Positions 28,580 through 41,355 are shown, counted from the stretch's first letter. The stretch: DNA of 64,000 nt from Perognathus longimembris pacificus (GCF_023159225.1 NC_063167.1:21393360-21457359), one strand, 5' to 3'. Program-made: numbers and translations. The notes: generated by a model not told the origin, from the sequence alone.

Positions 28580-29665
28580 CATCATGGATTCTGCATCAAA
28601 TCCTCCCACTACTGATTTTTGAGGTGTAAGCCCCCCTCATCAGTGCCTTCAATCTCCTTTCTCAGGAAAACTTTGTGTGCAAACATTAAAATGATGTGAT
28701 AGCCTGGATGTGTTTTAAGCAACAAAGTGGAGGAACAGTGTGTTTTTTGTGGGTTCTCGCAATTCTTCATAAAATGGTAAGAGCTACTAAGCATCAGCCA
28801 CCATGGAGCATCCATCACCGTTATTATCTAGCCCTGTAGAGATGTATATTTGGTTCAGAGGCACAAACCAGGGTGCAGCATCTTATTTAACTTCTAGGGT
28901 GAGTGACTCAAGCTCAATATTCTCACTCGTATTTTCCCCTGTTTCTAGTAACCCAGTCTCTAATGAGGGAGATCTGTTGGAGCGTCACGCAGTTAATGGT
29001 TCTTGCGTCTTTAGATGAGTAAGACTGAAAATTCTTACTTCCAGTGTTAAGCTGTAGTTGTGGGAAGTAGAAGGCAGAGGCTGGGGACTGGGGGAATTGT
29101 CAGTGGACCCTTCCAGGGAGAAAGGATGGTTGCCTGAAGCAAGGAAGTTGACTCTCAGCCTTTGAGCTCCTCCCTCAGGACTTTTCCAAAGCTCGCTTTC
29201 TGGGGAGAGCACTCCAGTTCTCTGTTAGTTTTTCCTTGGTATGACAGGGTTTGCTTGCTGGTGTGAAATATGCATTTTCCATTTTCTCCTTGGTAATAGA
29301 ATCCCACTTTCAGCTTGACACATGGCCGACCAAAATATGTGACTGACTTCTGGCCAAATGGAATGTGGGCAGTGCGCTGCATGAGATTTATGCAGGTGGA
29401 AGTTTCACCGTGAGGTTAGTGGAGTAATGGGATTGAAGATGAGCCTTTTAGAACCCCCTTGGTTTGGGAGGTGATAGATAAGCCCTGGAGCGTCTGGACT
29501 TTGTTTATATGAGAAGAACATGGATTCCTACTAAAAGTCACAGTTACTGCGGATTTCTTTTACACATAGCTGACCTAACACTAATGACATTTTAGAAAAC
29601 GAAGAAATTACATTTTTCAAAAAAGCCTTCTTCCTCTCACTACCAGTTGTTCTGTCAAGAACAGG
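28580..29665. other. Intergenic, nothing recognised
   Basis: Unique-looking DNA. 29300-29450 may be a very old repeat but I cannot name it. Confidence 0.45.
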
Positions 29666-29670
29666 TAACA

Positions 29671-29776
29671 TCCATCCATCCATCCATCCATCCATCTATC
29701 CATCTATCTCTCCCTCTTACCCTCCCTGCATCCACTCATCCACCTACTCATCCATGCTTCTATCCATCCATCCATT
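29671..29776 (+). repeat. (CCAT)n tetranucleotide repeat, interrupted
   Basis: Seven or so clean CCAT units from 29671, then CTAT/CCAT variants and a second short CCAT run at 29763-29776. Confidence 0.9.
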
Positions 29777-29779
29777 TTT

Positions 29780-30690
29780 GTATTTATTCATTGGATTGTG
29801 TAGTATTCATGTATTGAATATCCCTCCCTCCTTTCATCAGACTGAAGTACTGAATTGCGCAGATGGACAATCATATCTTCTGCCTTTACAGAGCTAACTA
29901 GCTGAAAGAAGAAAGACTTAATAGGAAAGGTTTTCTTTGTTGAAATGGTACCTCCCAGATGCTGCCAAAGAGGTGGGAAATTGGCTTAGTAAAGTGAGTC
30001 TCATAAAGGAAACACAGTTACCATTACTTCACTTTTCAAAGAGAGAAACAGTCCCAGAGAATACACCATGGTCTCTCTGTATTTTCCAGGATTAATTTTT
30101 TCTGGGAAATGAATAGGGCCCAGTTCCCACAATCAGTCAGGGTTCAAGGCACGAGACAGAAGTGACTTTAGTTATTTTAGCAGAAAGAATTTAATATAAA
30201 TAATTGTTAACATTATATTAGAAAAACTGAAAAGGCAGGGGTAATAGAAACTACAGGCAGCAGCTACCACTCAAAGAAAGGGGGCTGAAGCACCATTTAG
30301 AAGGCCAGAGCAAGAAGTTAGAGAGAGCCGAACCTCAGATGTCTGGATCTGGGGAGGAGGGCTGTTCGGCTTTATGCAGTAGTAATCCACAGCTTTGGCC
30401 TCCTAGGACTGATAAGCAAAGGAAACTCTGGTGTGGCTGTTCTGGAAAGTGTTTGGAAAATAGCAAACTGGATATCATGGCAGCTGTTAGAAGAAAATGT
30501 CATTGCTAGGTGGTTTTGATCAGAATTGGAGCCAAAGAAGAATAAACGATCCCTCTTCTGTCATCAGCTCTGAGCCCCTTGTTACCAGAAGCGAAGTAGA
30601 AACCAGCAGGTGAAGCAGACATGGTTTGTAGAATTCCAGGATCACTAGGGGGAGATGTGAAGCCAAGGAACAGCTGAGTACCCAGAACAC
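29780..30690. other. Intergenic, possibly old repeat-derived
   Basis: 30160-30460 has the flavour of an old LTR or LINE fragment (aagaatttaatataaataat, ggcagcagctaccactcaaa) that I cannot assign. Nothing coding. Confidence 0.35.
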
Positions 30691-30697
30691 CCTCTGG

Positions 30698-31075
30698 TAT
30701 GGACTGAATATTAGTGGTCTCCCAATATGCCTAAGTAGACAGCTATACCGAGCATTTGGAGATGGGCCTTTGAGAGGTGATTATGGCTGGGTAAAGTCAT
30801 GGCAGTGGGGTTGTCATGACACGATTAGTGTCTTCATAAGAAGGGACCCTGGACAGCATGCTCTCTTTCCCATAGAAAAGGTCTTGTGGGCATAAAGCAA
30901 GATGGAGGGAGCCTACAAGCCAAGAGAAGAGGTCCAGGAAGTGGAATGAAGCCTACTGACCCACACTTGAGCCTTGGTTTTCCCAATCTTCAGAACTGTG
31001 TGAAATGGATTTCTGTTTCTTTTTAAACTATGGAGTGTACTCTCTTTTGTTATCGTAGGCTGAACAGAGTAAGGT
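30698..31075 (+). mobile_element. MaLR-type (MLT1/MST-like) LTR remnant
   Basis: Ordered landmarks of this old ERVL-MaLR LTR class: tatggactgaatattagtgg, tttggagatgggcctttgag, gtcttcataagaagggaccc, agcctacaagccaagagaag, cttcagaactgtgtgaaatg. It ends near 31075 and is highly diverged. Non-coding; recognition is from memory of the family. Confidence 0.7.
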
Positions 31076-31129
31076 GCCCTTCAATGAGCTTGATGTGGAA
31101 ACTGTGTTTTTATTTATTTATTTTTTACT

Positions 31130-31215
31130 TATTTTTTTAAAATGATACTGGGGTTTCAGGGCCTCACACTTGGGAGACAGGCACTCTACTGCTTGAGTCA
31201 TACCCCCAGTCTGAT
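31130..31215 (-). mobile_element. ID-like / B1-dID tail fragment (antisense)
   Basis: tactggggtttcagggcctc, gacaggcactctactgcttg, agtcatacccccagtc is the reversed tRNA-derived half, lacking the 7SL head. Confidence 0.55.
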
Positions 31216-31229
31216 AGGGAAACATTTTA

Positions 31230-32080
31230 AGATTGGTGAAATGCTTTGAAGATGTCAAAAGTATTAGTGACCAACCCCCCACCCCATATTAGTGAATTCA
31301 CTGTATATGTGTTCCTGAAGTTAGAAATCCCTTGAACAAGATATCTTCATGCAATATTTGCCCCAGTGATCTTCATTCTTCAGAAATGGCCCATGTCCTT
31401 CAGAAATCACCCCAGGAGGGAGGTGGATTGGGTGAGGGACTATCAGAAGCTATTAATCAACAGACAAGTCTTCTTCTTGCTGCATCATAAAATCTTAAGG
31501 TTTAGCTTCAGCAGTTTATTAAATTACCAGAACGCCAAGAAAAATAGCTTTAATAACACATTTTTGCCTATCTATTATTTTTTTATAACCCAGAGAGGAG
31601 AATTAAAAGGCTCCCTACCATTTAAAATAGCATTTTTAAAATTAAAATGAACATGTTAGAGGGATTTTTTAAAAAAGCACCTCAAAAAAGGAAGCCATTG
31701 ATTCAAGATGTGATTACTCTAAGCTGAAATTTTATGGCTAAATCTTTGTATGGTGTAAAGGAAGGAGGAGAATTGGTTTTCCTTGAAAGGTTTAAAAGTA
31801 TATTAATTAGAACAGGTGGATGGGCAGGTCGAGTCATCCTCTTGTGTTGTTTAGAGTTATAAATACTATCGCCAGAAATTACAATGCTGAGGATGCTAGG
31901 CTAGGAATATTTTCCAGGAGACTAGATGGCTACCTAAATAGGAACTCATGGTGGAACAGCACCATGGTAAAATATTCACAGTTTAAGTTTTGCTTCTGAG
32001 CTTTGCAAATTCAACAACTGTACTAAGTCCATAGGACTGACTAAATTCATAGGTGATTGTATAATCCTGATCATAATTGA
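31230..32080. other. Intergenic, nothing recognised
   Basis: AT-rich unique sequence with no gene or clear repeat. Confidence 0.45.
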
Positions 32081-32082
32081 CT

Positions 32083-32288
32083 TTTTTGTGTGTGCTGCTA
32101 CTGGGGCTTGATGGGTTCAAGCCTGAATACTGTCCCTTAGCTTTTCACTCAAGGTTGGTATTCTACCACTTGAACCACACCTCCACTTGACTTTTTGTTG
32201 GTGACGCCTGAGCTGGCTTCAACCCGTGACCATAGATCTCAGCCTCCTGAGTAGCTAGGATTGTAGGCATGAACTATTGCTGTCCAAG
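32083..32288 (-). mobile_element. 7SL-Geo chimeric SINE (antisense)
   Basis: gtgctgctactggggcttga, ttctaccacttgaaccacac, then the reversed 7SL head tctcagcctcctgagtagct to gcatgaactattgctg. It is somewhat shortened in the middle. Confidence 0.8.
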
Positions 32289-32470
32289 ATCACAATTGGC
32301 TTCTAATAAGAGATTCCTCAAACATTTTTTAACAAACAATAACTGACCTTCATGTATGAGATAGTCACTGTTTCATGATAATAATTTAAGAAAGGCAGGC
32401 AAATCAGTCTGTGCCCAGTAAGTTTGTGGTATGGGTGGTGGGGAGAGTAGGACACACAAATACACACATA

Positions 32471-32539
<69 letters not shown>
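32471..32539 (+). repeat. (CT)n(CA)n compound microsatellite
   Basis: About 12 CT units followed directly by about 22 CA units. Confidence 0.95.
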
Positions 32540-32540
<1 letters not shown>

Positions 32541-32594
32541 GTTTCTTTCTCCTGCTGCAGGACACCATAGGTGCTGTGCAGATAGAGAATTGTA

Positions 32595-33100
32595 GTATTA
32601 ATTAACCATTACTGCATAACAAGTTGCTCCCAGATATAGTGAACTAAGACAAGAGCATTTATTATCCTAGTTTCTGTAGGTTAGGAATGTGGGTATGGCT
32701 TAGCTGGGTCCTCCAATCTTGGGCCTCAACAGGCTGCAATCCAAGTGTCCACTGGGGTTACAGTCTTGTCAGAAAGCTGACTTGGGAAGATCAGCTTCCA
32801 AAAGAACTTCTCATGCTTGTTGGTAGGATTCAGTTCTTTACGTGTCATTGACTCTAGGCCTCGCTTGATTCCTTATCATGTGGGTCTCTCCATAGAACAA
32901 CTCACACACATGGTAATGAGCAAGAAAGCAAGCAAGCAAAAGTGCCAGCAAGAGTCTACTAGTAAAATACAAGTGACGGTCTTTTGTAACTAACCTGAGT
33001 GGTATCATATCACCTTTACTGTATTCTACATGTTAGATGTGAGGAGATACAAGGTCTAGCACCCATTCAAGGGAAGACAAGCACCCAAAGCATAAATCCC
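32595..33100 (+). repeat. Ancient mammalian dispersed repeat, family not resolved
   Basis: attactgcataacaagttgc, gcatttattatcctagtttc, gtatggcttagctgggtcct, ctcaacaggctgcaatccaa match a familiar old dispersed repeat in order, but I cannot assign the family with confidence. Confidence 0.5.
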
Positions 33101-33709
33101 AGGGCTGGAAGTTGCTCAGAGTCACATCAGAAGCGTTAAACACAGTTGCCTCTTGATGAATGGGTGCAATCTATGGAGTTCAATGGGAAAACTGAGCCAG
33201 TAGAACATACCAAGTACTGATCTAAAACCTGGCTATTCAAAGCTTGATTCTACCACCTAAAATATTTCCTTGGTCTCTTTTCTGAAGTGGAGGTATTTTT
33301 CTTAGCACATATTTCTTGAGCATCTTCTACGTGACAGGTAGTATGGAAGACACTGTGAGGCATCAGCGATGAACCAAGTTCCTAACTTCATTAAGGAAAT
33401 GAATACTGTGATAATGAATGAATGATGTTTGAGTTGAGATCAGAAAGTGTGAGGAATTAACCTTCAGATAAAGAGCTTCCCTATAGCTTTGTCTCAGATA
33501 CCCCAATTTATCTTTTTTCCCCTCTATTTATCGTTATTTCTTTTGCATTATTATTTTCTGAGCCAGTTGCCAGCAAGTTGCTGAGATACTTCTTCTTCAC
33601 CTCTAAATACTTCAGTATGTATTTCCTAAGAGCAAACACATTTTCTTAGCACAATCAATGTGATTATGAAAATCAGAAAGTTTTAGATTTTGTGTAGGAG
33701 AGAAACCTC

Positions 33710-34021
33710 ATGATATTGGTCTTTGTGAACTTATTTCACATAGCAGGATGACTTCCTATTCCATCCCCATTCCTACAGATGACATGGTTTTATTCTTCTT
33801 AGTGGCTGATTAATACTCCATTATGTGGATATGCCATATTTCTTCATTCATTCATTGATGAGCACCTATGCTGACTCCCTTTACTGACTATTGTGAATGA
33901 TACTATAATAAAGATACAGGTTGAGTAACTTTATTGTATGCAACCTCTTATTTCTTTGGGTATATAACCAGCAATGTTATAGGCTTTTGAGGAGCCTCCA
34001 TACTGATTTCCATAGTGGCTG
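33710..34021 (-). mobile_element. Old L1 ORF2 3' segment (antisense), interrupted at 34021
   Basis: Typical reversed L1 ORF2 text: gctgattaatactccattat, tcattcattcattgatgagc, gactattgtgaatgatacta, tccatactgatttccatagtggct. The same L1 continues at 34917 after an inserted LTR. Confidence 0.8.
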
Positions 34022-34916
34022 TGAGGCAGGATAAACTAGGGAAAGTGAGGCATGGTAAACAACTGCCAGGAATTTAAAAACTCAAGCTTAAAGGCTAATA
34101 TAGGAAATATTCATCCATCTACATCCCTCAAGGTTAAGGGAACAAAGTCATTTTAGGGGAAAATGAGGTCGGATAGACCAGGAAAAATGAGGTATGGTAA
34201 GCTTACAGCAAACACAGGAGATATTCATTCATCTACTTCTCTTAAGATTAATGGATCAAAGTCGTTTAGGGGGAAATGAGGCAGGATAAATTGAGGAAAA
34301 TGGGGCCTGGTGAAGACAACTCAGAAACATGGTATTTAGAAACACAGGAGCACTATATTTGCTTTAAAGAGAGACAACAGGATGCATTCCTTCATGAGAG
34401 ATGCATTTCTCACCCCAAGAATTCACATTTGTCTGTCAAGATGTATGCCTTCCTGAGAAAAATGCTCCCCTCAAACTTAAGCAACCTCCTACCTAAAATG
34501 CAGACAATGGGAAGCTTTCTTATCTCAAGGATAAACACCTTATAGCAAGATGCATTCTTACCTGGAAAGAAATGTCCAAAACTTTCAGGAACTCAGAGAC
34601 CGTAGCACTAAGAGTAATTAGAGCAAAGATAGAACACCTATCTTTGCATAACTTTGAAGTCAGACTCCCTGCCTTTACCTCTGAGGCCAAAGAGCTGTGT
34701 GTCTCTCTCTGTCTCTTCTAGAGCACCCACACTCTGTGCTAGCGGGTGTCTCTGTTCTTTGTCTGCTTGCCTGCGTGCTTATTTACTCAATAAAGCTCTG
34801 CCTAGTTTGTGACTTGTGCAGAGATTCTTACTCTGTGATTAAAGTCAAGGACCCTAAGTGAAGAGTTCCTACTTTCAGAGGGACACTTTACAAGCCTTCA
34901 CTTGCATTAGGTGACA
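34022..34916 (+). mobile_element. Probable class I (ERV1-like) solo LTR, nested in old L1
   Basis: An 895-bp block starting TGAGG and ending TGACA lies exactly between two halves of one antisense L1. Flanks are GCTG (34018-34021) and GCTA (34917-34920), a near-match 4-bp duplication as in class I elements. A poly(A) signal AATAAA is at 34789-34794, followed by a T/G-rich end. The left part holds 2.3 copies of a 115-140 bp repeat. No coding region is present. Exact ends are inferred. Confidence 0.68.
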
Positions 34917-35240
34917 GCTACACTTATTTACATTCTCATCAAGAGTATAAGAATCTTTTTCCCTTTCGCCCTCCCTAGCATTTTTTGTTGTTTATTTTCC
35001 TTTTTAAAAATTAATCAACATCCCTTCTTTATTTTTATTAGCATATCTTACTTGTACAAGAGGCTTTCGTGATATTTCCATACTTACATATAATATCCTT
35101 GGTCAAATTACCCCTTCTGTTACTTTTTTTTGAGGTAGCATACATTTATAATAGGAGTGGTTTTCATTGTGATATTCCCACAAATTTGACTTTGAACAAA
35201 TTCACCCCCACCATCACAACTGAGGTGAATATATAATTTT
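34917..35240 (-). mobile_element. Old L1 continuation and L1 3'-UTR-like segment (antisense)
   Basis: ttatttacattctcatcaag continues the L1 text cut at 34021. 35040-35215 (acttgtacaagaggctttcg, tttcattgtgatattcccac) resembles a reversed L1 3' UTR of a different copy. Confidence 0.6.
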
Positions 35241-36780
35241 TGTTCATAGTCTTGCTGGTCATTTTATTGACTATGTTGTCTGTCCCTTTCACTGTGCCTC
35301 TTCTTCTTCTTCTCTGCCCATGATTTTAAGTTTGGTCTTTTAACAGTGTTGCAGAGGTATTGCACTGCACATTCATACTTCGTAATTTTCTTATTTTTTC
35401 ATTTGGCTGCTTTCATACATCTGCCTTGCCCTCAAGCCTTGATATTCTGGCCTCGATTTGATTCCTTGTCAGGATATTTGTATCTTTATTGAATTCTCCT
35501 TTTATACCCTTCATTGTCTTCCTCACTTTGTTTGGCTATTTATTTATATTCTCTTTGAATTTATTCAGCTTTTCATACATGCCCTCTTTCATTTCATCAA
35601 TTATTTTATACAATCATACTTTAGAGCTCTATGTCTGGGCTTTCTTCTTCATAGCCTTAGTGCATATTATGGTGAGGTTGCTGACCTTTGGAATGGTCAT
35701 GCTGTTCCCCCTTTTCTACTTCTTATGCTCCTGTGTTGAGATTTACACATCGGAAGCCAGTTTGTTGGCTGGATGCATGGCTCACCAATAGTCTTGCAGT
35801 TGGTGTTCACAATCTTTAGGCAGGATTGTATAGTCTGAGATTTGCATTGTAGATACTCCTCACTAGACTGAGGGATAGTTTAGGAGCCAAGATTTTTCGC
35901 ATGTTCAGGTATTCTACGTAAATTGAGGATGGGGGCTGGTCAAGGGTCAGTCATCCTTTTCTGTGCTGCTTCTATCCTGGAAGCTCCCTTCCTTTGTATT
36001 CTAGAAGCCATTGCTGGCCACCCAACACACTTAACCCATGAGCTTATCCACTCGCAGCACAGGTCCCTTTATTTATGCCCCTTGGGGACAGCGCATGGGT
36101 TATTACAGTATCCTTCTTATGTGCCTGATAGTGGGAGGGACAAGTAACTGAATTCTGCATGGTCGTGGAGCTGAGGGACTCAGATATTCTATTGGCAGGA
36201 CTCAGTTCTTTCAGACTCTGCCTAGCAGTTTGTCACCCTGAGGGAGGCTGACCCTGGAGGGTATGGTTTCAGCCCTGGGTCTTATGCTTGGAGCTTTCAG
36301 CCCTGGCTGGCAAAGCCACCATGTAGTTCCTAGATGTTGAGCACTCAGTGTTGTTTCTGTAGCAATCCTTAGGCACTAGGTCTTACTGTAGCCAAGGAAG
36401 GCATGGTTGCCAACTTCCAGGAGCTTCACTGCCAGAGTGCTGATTGCTACTTTGAATTCTCAGTTTGCCCACATCTAAGCCCCGAAGGCTTCAGGTTCTC
36501 TTCCCCCTCAGAGTCACTGGGGCTGGAGCTGCAAATGATTTACTGATTCACTCTGTCCCCTTTCTGTTTCACCATGCATCTCAACTGTCCTGTTTTTCTG
36601 GTGCATCTGGGTGTTCTTCCTCAGTTTTGCCTTTATGAACATAGTCTTTCCTTTGATACCTTGGCTCTTCTCATTCACAGAGTCAGACAGAGAATGCTTC
36701 TACTCTTTGGATTTGCCTAGTCCTGTTTTCCTGATCCAGCCATTCTGACCTGAGTGAAATCTTAATGAAGTTTCAAATCA
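35240..36780 (-). repeat. Probably repeat-derived (old L1 5'-region-like), antisense
   Basis: Phrases like tttcatttcatcaattattt and gaatggtcatgctgttcccc have the character of reversed non-coding L1 5' region. The 93- and 100-codon open frames at 35458-35791 are hydrophobic-looking only because of TTT-rich sequence. Identification is weak. Confidence 0.3.
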
Positions 36781-37825
36781 CATTTTCCAGACAGGCTAAA
36801 GATTTTAAACATTTTTTTCATAAGTGTATTGCCATTTGAATATCATCATTTGAAAAGTATTCATTTGCCCATTTATTTATTAGATTATTTTATTGTTCAA
36901 TTCTTTTTAAATTTTTATGTATCCTGGATATGAATCCTAATATAAAATTATTTTGTACAATTAATACACACTTGCATATTTGATGTTCTACCAATCAGAA
37001 AATTAGTGTTACTATTATTGGCCAACCTACAAACCTTACTGAAATGTTAACTATTCTAGCAATAAAGTCCTTTATTCAAAAGTGAAAAGAAAGTACAAGA
37101 GAAGCCTTTTTGCCCCTGGTCCAAGATCTATCTGGGATCACACGTTCCATTCTGTTTTCATGTCTCTTTAATCTCTAATCTGGAATAGTTGCTCAGCTTT
37201 CTGGCTTTCATAACCTTGAGTTTTTGAAAAGCGCAGACTAGTTATTTTGTAGAGTGACCTCTCAATGTGTCCTATCTGATGTGACAGGGAAATGGGTGAA
37301 AAGATAGGTCCTTATCAGAACATGGTATTAGCAAGCCCAAGAAGGGGCTTTGAACTATTACTGGTGATATTAACTCTGACCATTTATTTAAGGTGATGTT
37401 TTCTGGCTTTTTCTAGCATAAAGCCACTGTTTTTCTCATTTATAGTGAGTAAGTACTACTGGGGGTGGAGGGAAGGGAGAATGCTTTGAGCCCAAATAAT
37501 TCTTTCATTACTCAACAAACTCACCTGACAATTTTAGCATCTGTTGGTGATTCTCATCTCAAAAAATTACTAATACAATGATTGCTAAGTGGTAATTTTG
37601 AGATTGCATCTTTATCCCTTCTGAATTCATTAGTTAACATTCCACTGTGAGCCATGCTTAGATAGGGCCATCAGGGAAGGCTTCTCTGTGAAGGGGACAT
37701 TTGAATGGAGACCAGAAAACAGTTAAGGAATGATCATGAAGATTATCTGAGGGAAGAGTGCTAGGCAGAGAAAACTCTTTAAGTGTAACAACTAACTTCA
37801 TAAGGCTGTTATGAAAAGGAAATAC
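36780..37825. other. Intergenic, nothing recognised
   Basis: AT-rich unique-looking sequence. No gene or RNA seen. Confidence 0.45.
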
Positions 37826-37829
37826 ATGT

Positions 37830-38058
37830 CAGGCCCCAGTGGCGCATGCCTATAACTCTACCTACTAGAGAAGCTGAGATCTGAGGATCCTGGTTCGAAG
37901 CTAACTCCCACAGGAAAGTTTGTGGGATTCTTATCTCCAAATAGGCACCAAAAAAGCTGGAAATGGAGCTATGGCTCAAGTGGTAGAGTATTAGCATTGA
38001 ACAAAAAAGCTCAGGAACAGTGCCCAGGCCCTGAGTTCGAGCCCTGATATTAGTAAAG
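37830..38058 (+). mobile_element. 7SL-Geo chimeric SINE (sense)
   Basis: Head ggccccagtggcgcatgcct, then gaagctgagatctgaggatc, middle ttcttatctccaaataggc, Geo tggagctatggctcaagtgg to gagttcgagccctg. The tail has become a CA repeat (38059-38091). Confidence 0.85.
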
Positions 38059-38091
38059 ACACACACACACACACACACATACACACATAAA
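38059..38091 (+). repeat. (CA)n microsatellite at a SINE tail
   Basis: About 15 CA units directly after the SINE 3' end, with one TA interruption. Confidence 0.95.
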
Positions 38092-38094
38092 TAG

Positions 38095-39184
38095 ATGCAT
38101 GACTATACATAAAGCATGATGTACTGCTTCCAGAAACAATAAGAGTAAACTATACCATTTTGAAGTTGTAACACCTGCTATCTAAAAGACAGGAAAGCTA
38201 GGATAATGAAATTAAATGTGGATTGTAAGAGTAGAAGAGCAGTAGATAAAATTCTAACATGATCCCTAAGGATCCCTCCCTCTTAAGGTAGAGGAGGAAT
38301 CTATAGGTATAGTGGTATATCACTCCTCTAATTTGACTGTATTACATGAAACACCCTATGGCAAAATCACATGCATCCTTCAGAGAGACAAGGGCTTCCA
38401 TGCAGAAAGAAACTCAAAACAGATTAAAAGCATGGGAAGTATTTGATGTGTGGGAAATTCTTTATCTCTGGCTTTGAACATGGATTTCCCATTACAAGGC
38501 TTCTCCCTGAGCCAAGCATGATCCAATTCAACAGTCACAAAGATCTGGATCCTTCCAACATCCTAAATGAGCTGTGAAGATGACCTTGAGCTACAGATGA
38601 GACCAGGGTCAGTCACCTCCTTGAGGTTTGATTGGAAAGACCCTGAGCACAGAATCCTGCTACAGGATTCCTGAATTTCCAATCTGCAGATTGGAAAGCA
38701 TAGGTCTACAGGTTGTCAGATAATAGATTGGTGCCATTTTAGGCTGCAGAATTTCTAGTGTCTTTTCATAAATGAATGCACTCAAGGAGCAACATTAAGA
38801 AAGGCCTCAAAGTGAAAGAGACACAAGGATGTTCAGGCTGGCTGAGGTGCAGGGGACCTGGGACAGGGAGGATGGGCAGGCAGTGTGCTCAACCTGTATG
38901 GTGGTGTGGTAGAGTGAAGTGAGTAGAACCTATTTACTGAGAACCTTTGTACCAGTCAGAGGACCTTGCCCTAATGAGCTGGCATCTCACAGATAAATAA
39001 GACTCCATTTCTATTCTCACTGAGCTCACACTCTGGTGGAAGACATTTGCAAAGTGGGTCATCAAGGCAGGAGAATGGCAGCTCTGAGAGGAGGCCTCTT
39101 GCTCTGTTGACTTAGTGGTCAGGCTGCTTGGAACAGCACCTCTACAGACAGCTGGGTTGACCAGAACTGAAGCAATGGTTCATC
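38095..39184. other. Intergenic, mostly unassigned
   Basis: 38930-39060 (acctatttactgagaacctt, tctattctcactgagctcac) looks like a diverged L2-type fragment. Otherwise nothing recognised. Confidence 0.4.
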
Positions 39185-39200
39185 TGACCCAGTAATTTTT

Positions 39201-41355
39201 TTTTAATTTTTATTTATTTATTTATTTTTATTAATTGGACATAAATTTTTTTACAAGGTGTTGTGCAAAGAGGGTGCAGTTACATAGTAGGGCAGTGTGT
39301 ACATTTCTTATGATATCTTACAACCTGTTTTTCTATCCCTTGTCTAGGTCAGGTTGACATATATGCAATATACAATGTATCAAGAACATATACAGTATTC
39401 ACAGACTTGGTCTCTACTGTCTCTCCGTCTCCCTTTGTTAACAGTCATATATCAGGGAGATCATGTCCCTTTGTTTTCTGTGTTCTAGGCTTGTCTCACT
39501 CAACATTATTTGTTCGAGTTCTGACCATTTCCCTGCAAATAACAATATTTCACCATTCCTAATCGCTATGTAGTATTCCATTCTGTATAAGTACCATATT
39601 TTTTGGATCCATTCGTCTGTGGAGGGGCATCTGGGTTGTTTCCATATTTTAGCTATTGTGAATTGTGCCGCGATAAACATGGTAGTACAAATGCCTTTTT
39701 GATATCTTGGATTTTGCTGTTTAGGATAGATGCCTAGGAGTGGTATGGCTGGGTCATAGGGTAGGTCTATATTGAGCTTTTTGAGAAACCTCCATACTGT
39801 TCTCCAAAGTGGTTGTACTAATTTGCACTCCCACCAACAATGGAGAAGGGTTCCTCTTTCCCCACAGCCCCTCCAGCATTTGTTGTTTCCTGAGTTCAGA
39901 GTATAGGCCATTCTAACTGGGGTGAGGTGGTATCTCAGGGTTGTTTTTATTTGCATTTCCTTTACTAGCAGGGATGTTGAGCATTTCCTCATATGTTTCT
40001 TTGCCATTTTTATATCTTCTCTTGTGAAGTCTCTCTTTAGCTCTTTTGCCCATTTCCTAATAGGTTTATTGGGCTTGGAGGGGCTTAGTTTTTTGAGTTC
40101 TCTGTAGATGACCGATATCAGGCCTTTGTCTGTTGCTGTGCTGGTAAATATCCTTTCCCATATCGTTGGCTGTCTTTCTATTTTGGTGGCTATGTCCTTA
40201 GCTGTGCAGAAACTTTTTAATTTGTAGTAGTCCCATTTGTCGAGTCTTTCTCCTATTTGTTGTGCCCCTGGGACTCTATTCAGGAAGTTCCTTCCTGTGC
40301 CTATAAGTTCTAGTGTCTTTCCTACTCTGTCCTTCAGTAGTTTCAAGGATTCAGGTCTGATGTTGAGGTCCTTGATCCATTTTGAGTTGATCTTGGTGCA
40401 TGGTGATAGGCTTGGGTCTACTTTGAGTTTTCTGCATATGGCTGCCCAGTTCTCCCAGCACCAGTAGTTGAAGAGGCTATGTTTATTCCATTGTATATCT
40501 TTAGCTCCTTTGTCGAATATCAGTTGGCTGTAAGAGTGCGGTTTTATTTCTGGGTCTTCAGTTCTAATCCATTGGTCTTCCGATCTGTTTTTATACCAAT
40601 ACCATGCTGTTTTTGTTATGATGGCCTTGTAGTAGATCTTGAAGTCAGGTATTGTGATACCTCCTGCATTGCTTTTTTTGCCTAGAATTGCTTTGGCTAT
40701 TCTAGGTTTTTTGCTGTTCCATATGAATTTATGGATTGGTTTCTCTATTTCAGTGAAGAATGTGGCTGGGATTTTGATAGGTATTGCATTGAATTTGTAT
40801 AACAATTTGGGCAATATGGCCATTTTCACTATATTGATTCTGCCTACCCATGAGCATGGGAGGTCTTTCCATCTCCTTGTATCTTCTTTGATTTCCCTTA
40901 TTAGATTTTTGTAGTTTTCATTGAATAGGTCCGTCACGTCCTTGGTTAAGTTGATCCCTAGGTACTTTATTCTTTTTTTGGCTACTGTAAATGGAATTGT
41001 TTCCATAATTTCCTTTTCTGTTTGTCTATTGCTGGTGTACAGAAAAGCTGCTGACTTTTGTGGGTTGATTTTGTATCCTGCTACTTTGCCAAATTGGTTT
41101 ATTAGGTGTAGGAGTTTGGGTACTGAGTTTTTTGGGTCCTTCAGATACAAGATCATGTCGTCTGCGAATAGGGATAACTTGATTTCTTCCTTGCCGATGT
41201 GGATCCCTTTGATGTCCTCCTCTTGCCTTATTGCTATGGCTAGGGATTCCAGCACTATGTTGAACAGAAGTGGGGAGAGTGGGCATCCTTGTCTTGTTCC
41301 TGATTTTAGGGGGAATGACTTAAGTTTCTCTCCATTTAATATGATATTAGCAGTT
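39201..41355 (-). mobile_element. Young 5'-truncated LINE-1 with perfect 16-bp TSD
   Basis: On the minus strand the element runs from within the ORF2 reverse-transcriptase region (41355) to its 3' UTR and an A-rich tail (39201). The direct repeat TGACCCAGTAATTTTT is perfect at 39185-39200 and 41356-41371. The reconstructed empty site reads TTTTT/AAG, the preferred L1 endonuclease target. The perfect duplication and the undamaged reading frame mark a recent insertion. It is 2,155 bp, so ORF1, the endonuclease domain and the promoter are absent. Confidence 0.96.
39438..41355 (-). pseudogene. L1 ORF2 C-terminal fragment, frame open (non-functional truncation)
   Basis: The frame is open without a stop from the truncation at 41355 to TAA at 39438-39440, about 638 codons; the first Met is at 41255. 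Upstream of that Met the frame already encodes the RT block [14 protein letters not shown]. The catalytic FADD lies at 41157-41168. Near the C-terminus is the L1 cysteine motif CX3CX7HX4C ([14 protein letters not shown] followed by WWEC). The protein ends in the usual L1 tail ([19 protein letters not shown] ...). Without the endonuclease half and a promoter it should not retrotranspose by itself. Confidence 0.93.

Noticed and set aside
35458..35791. Membrane-protein-like short open frames
   Set aside because: The hydrophobic look comes from TTT/CTT-rich, probably L1-derived sequence.
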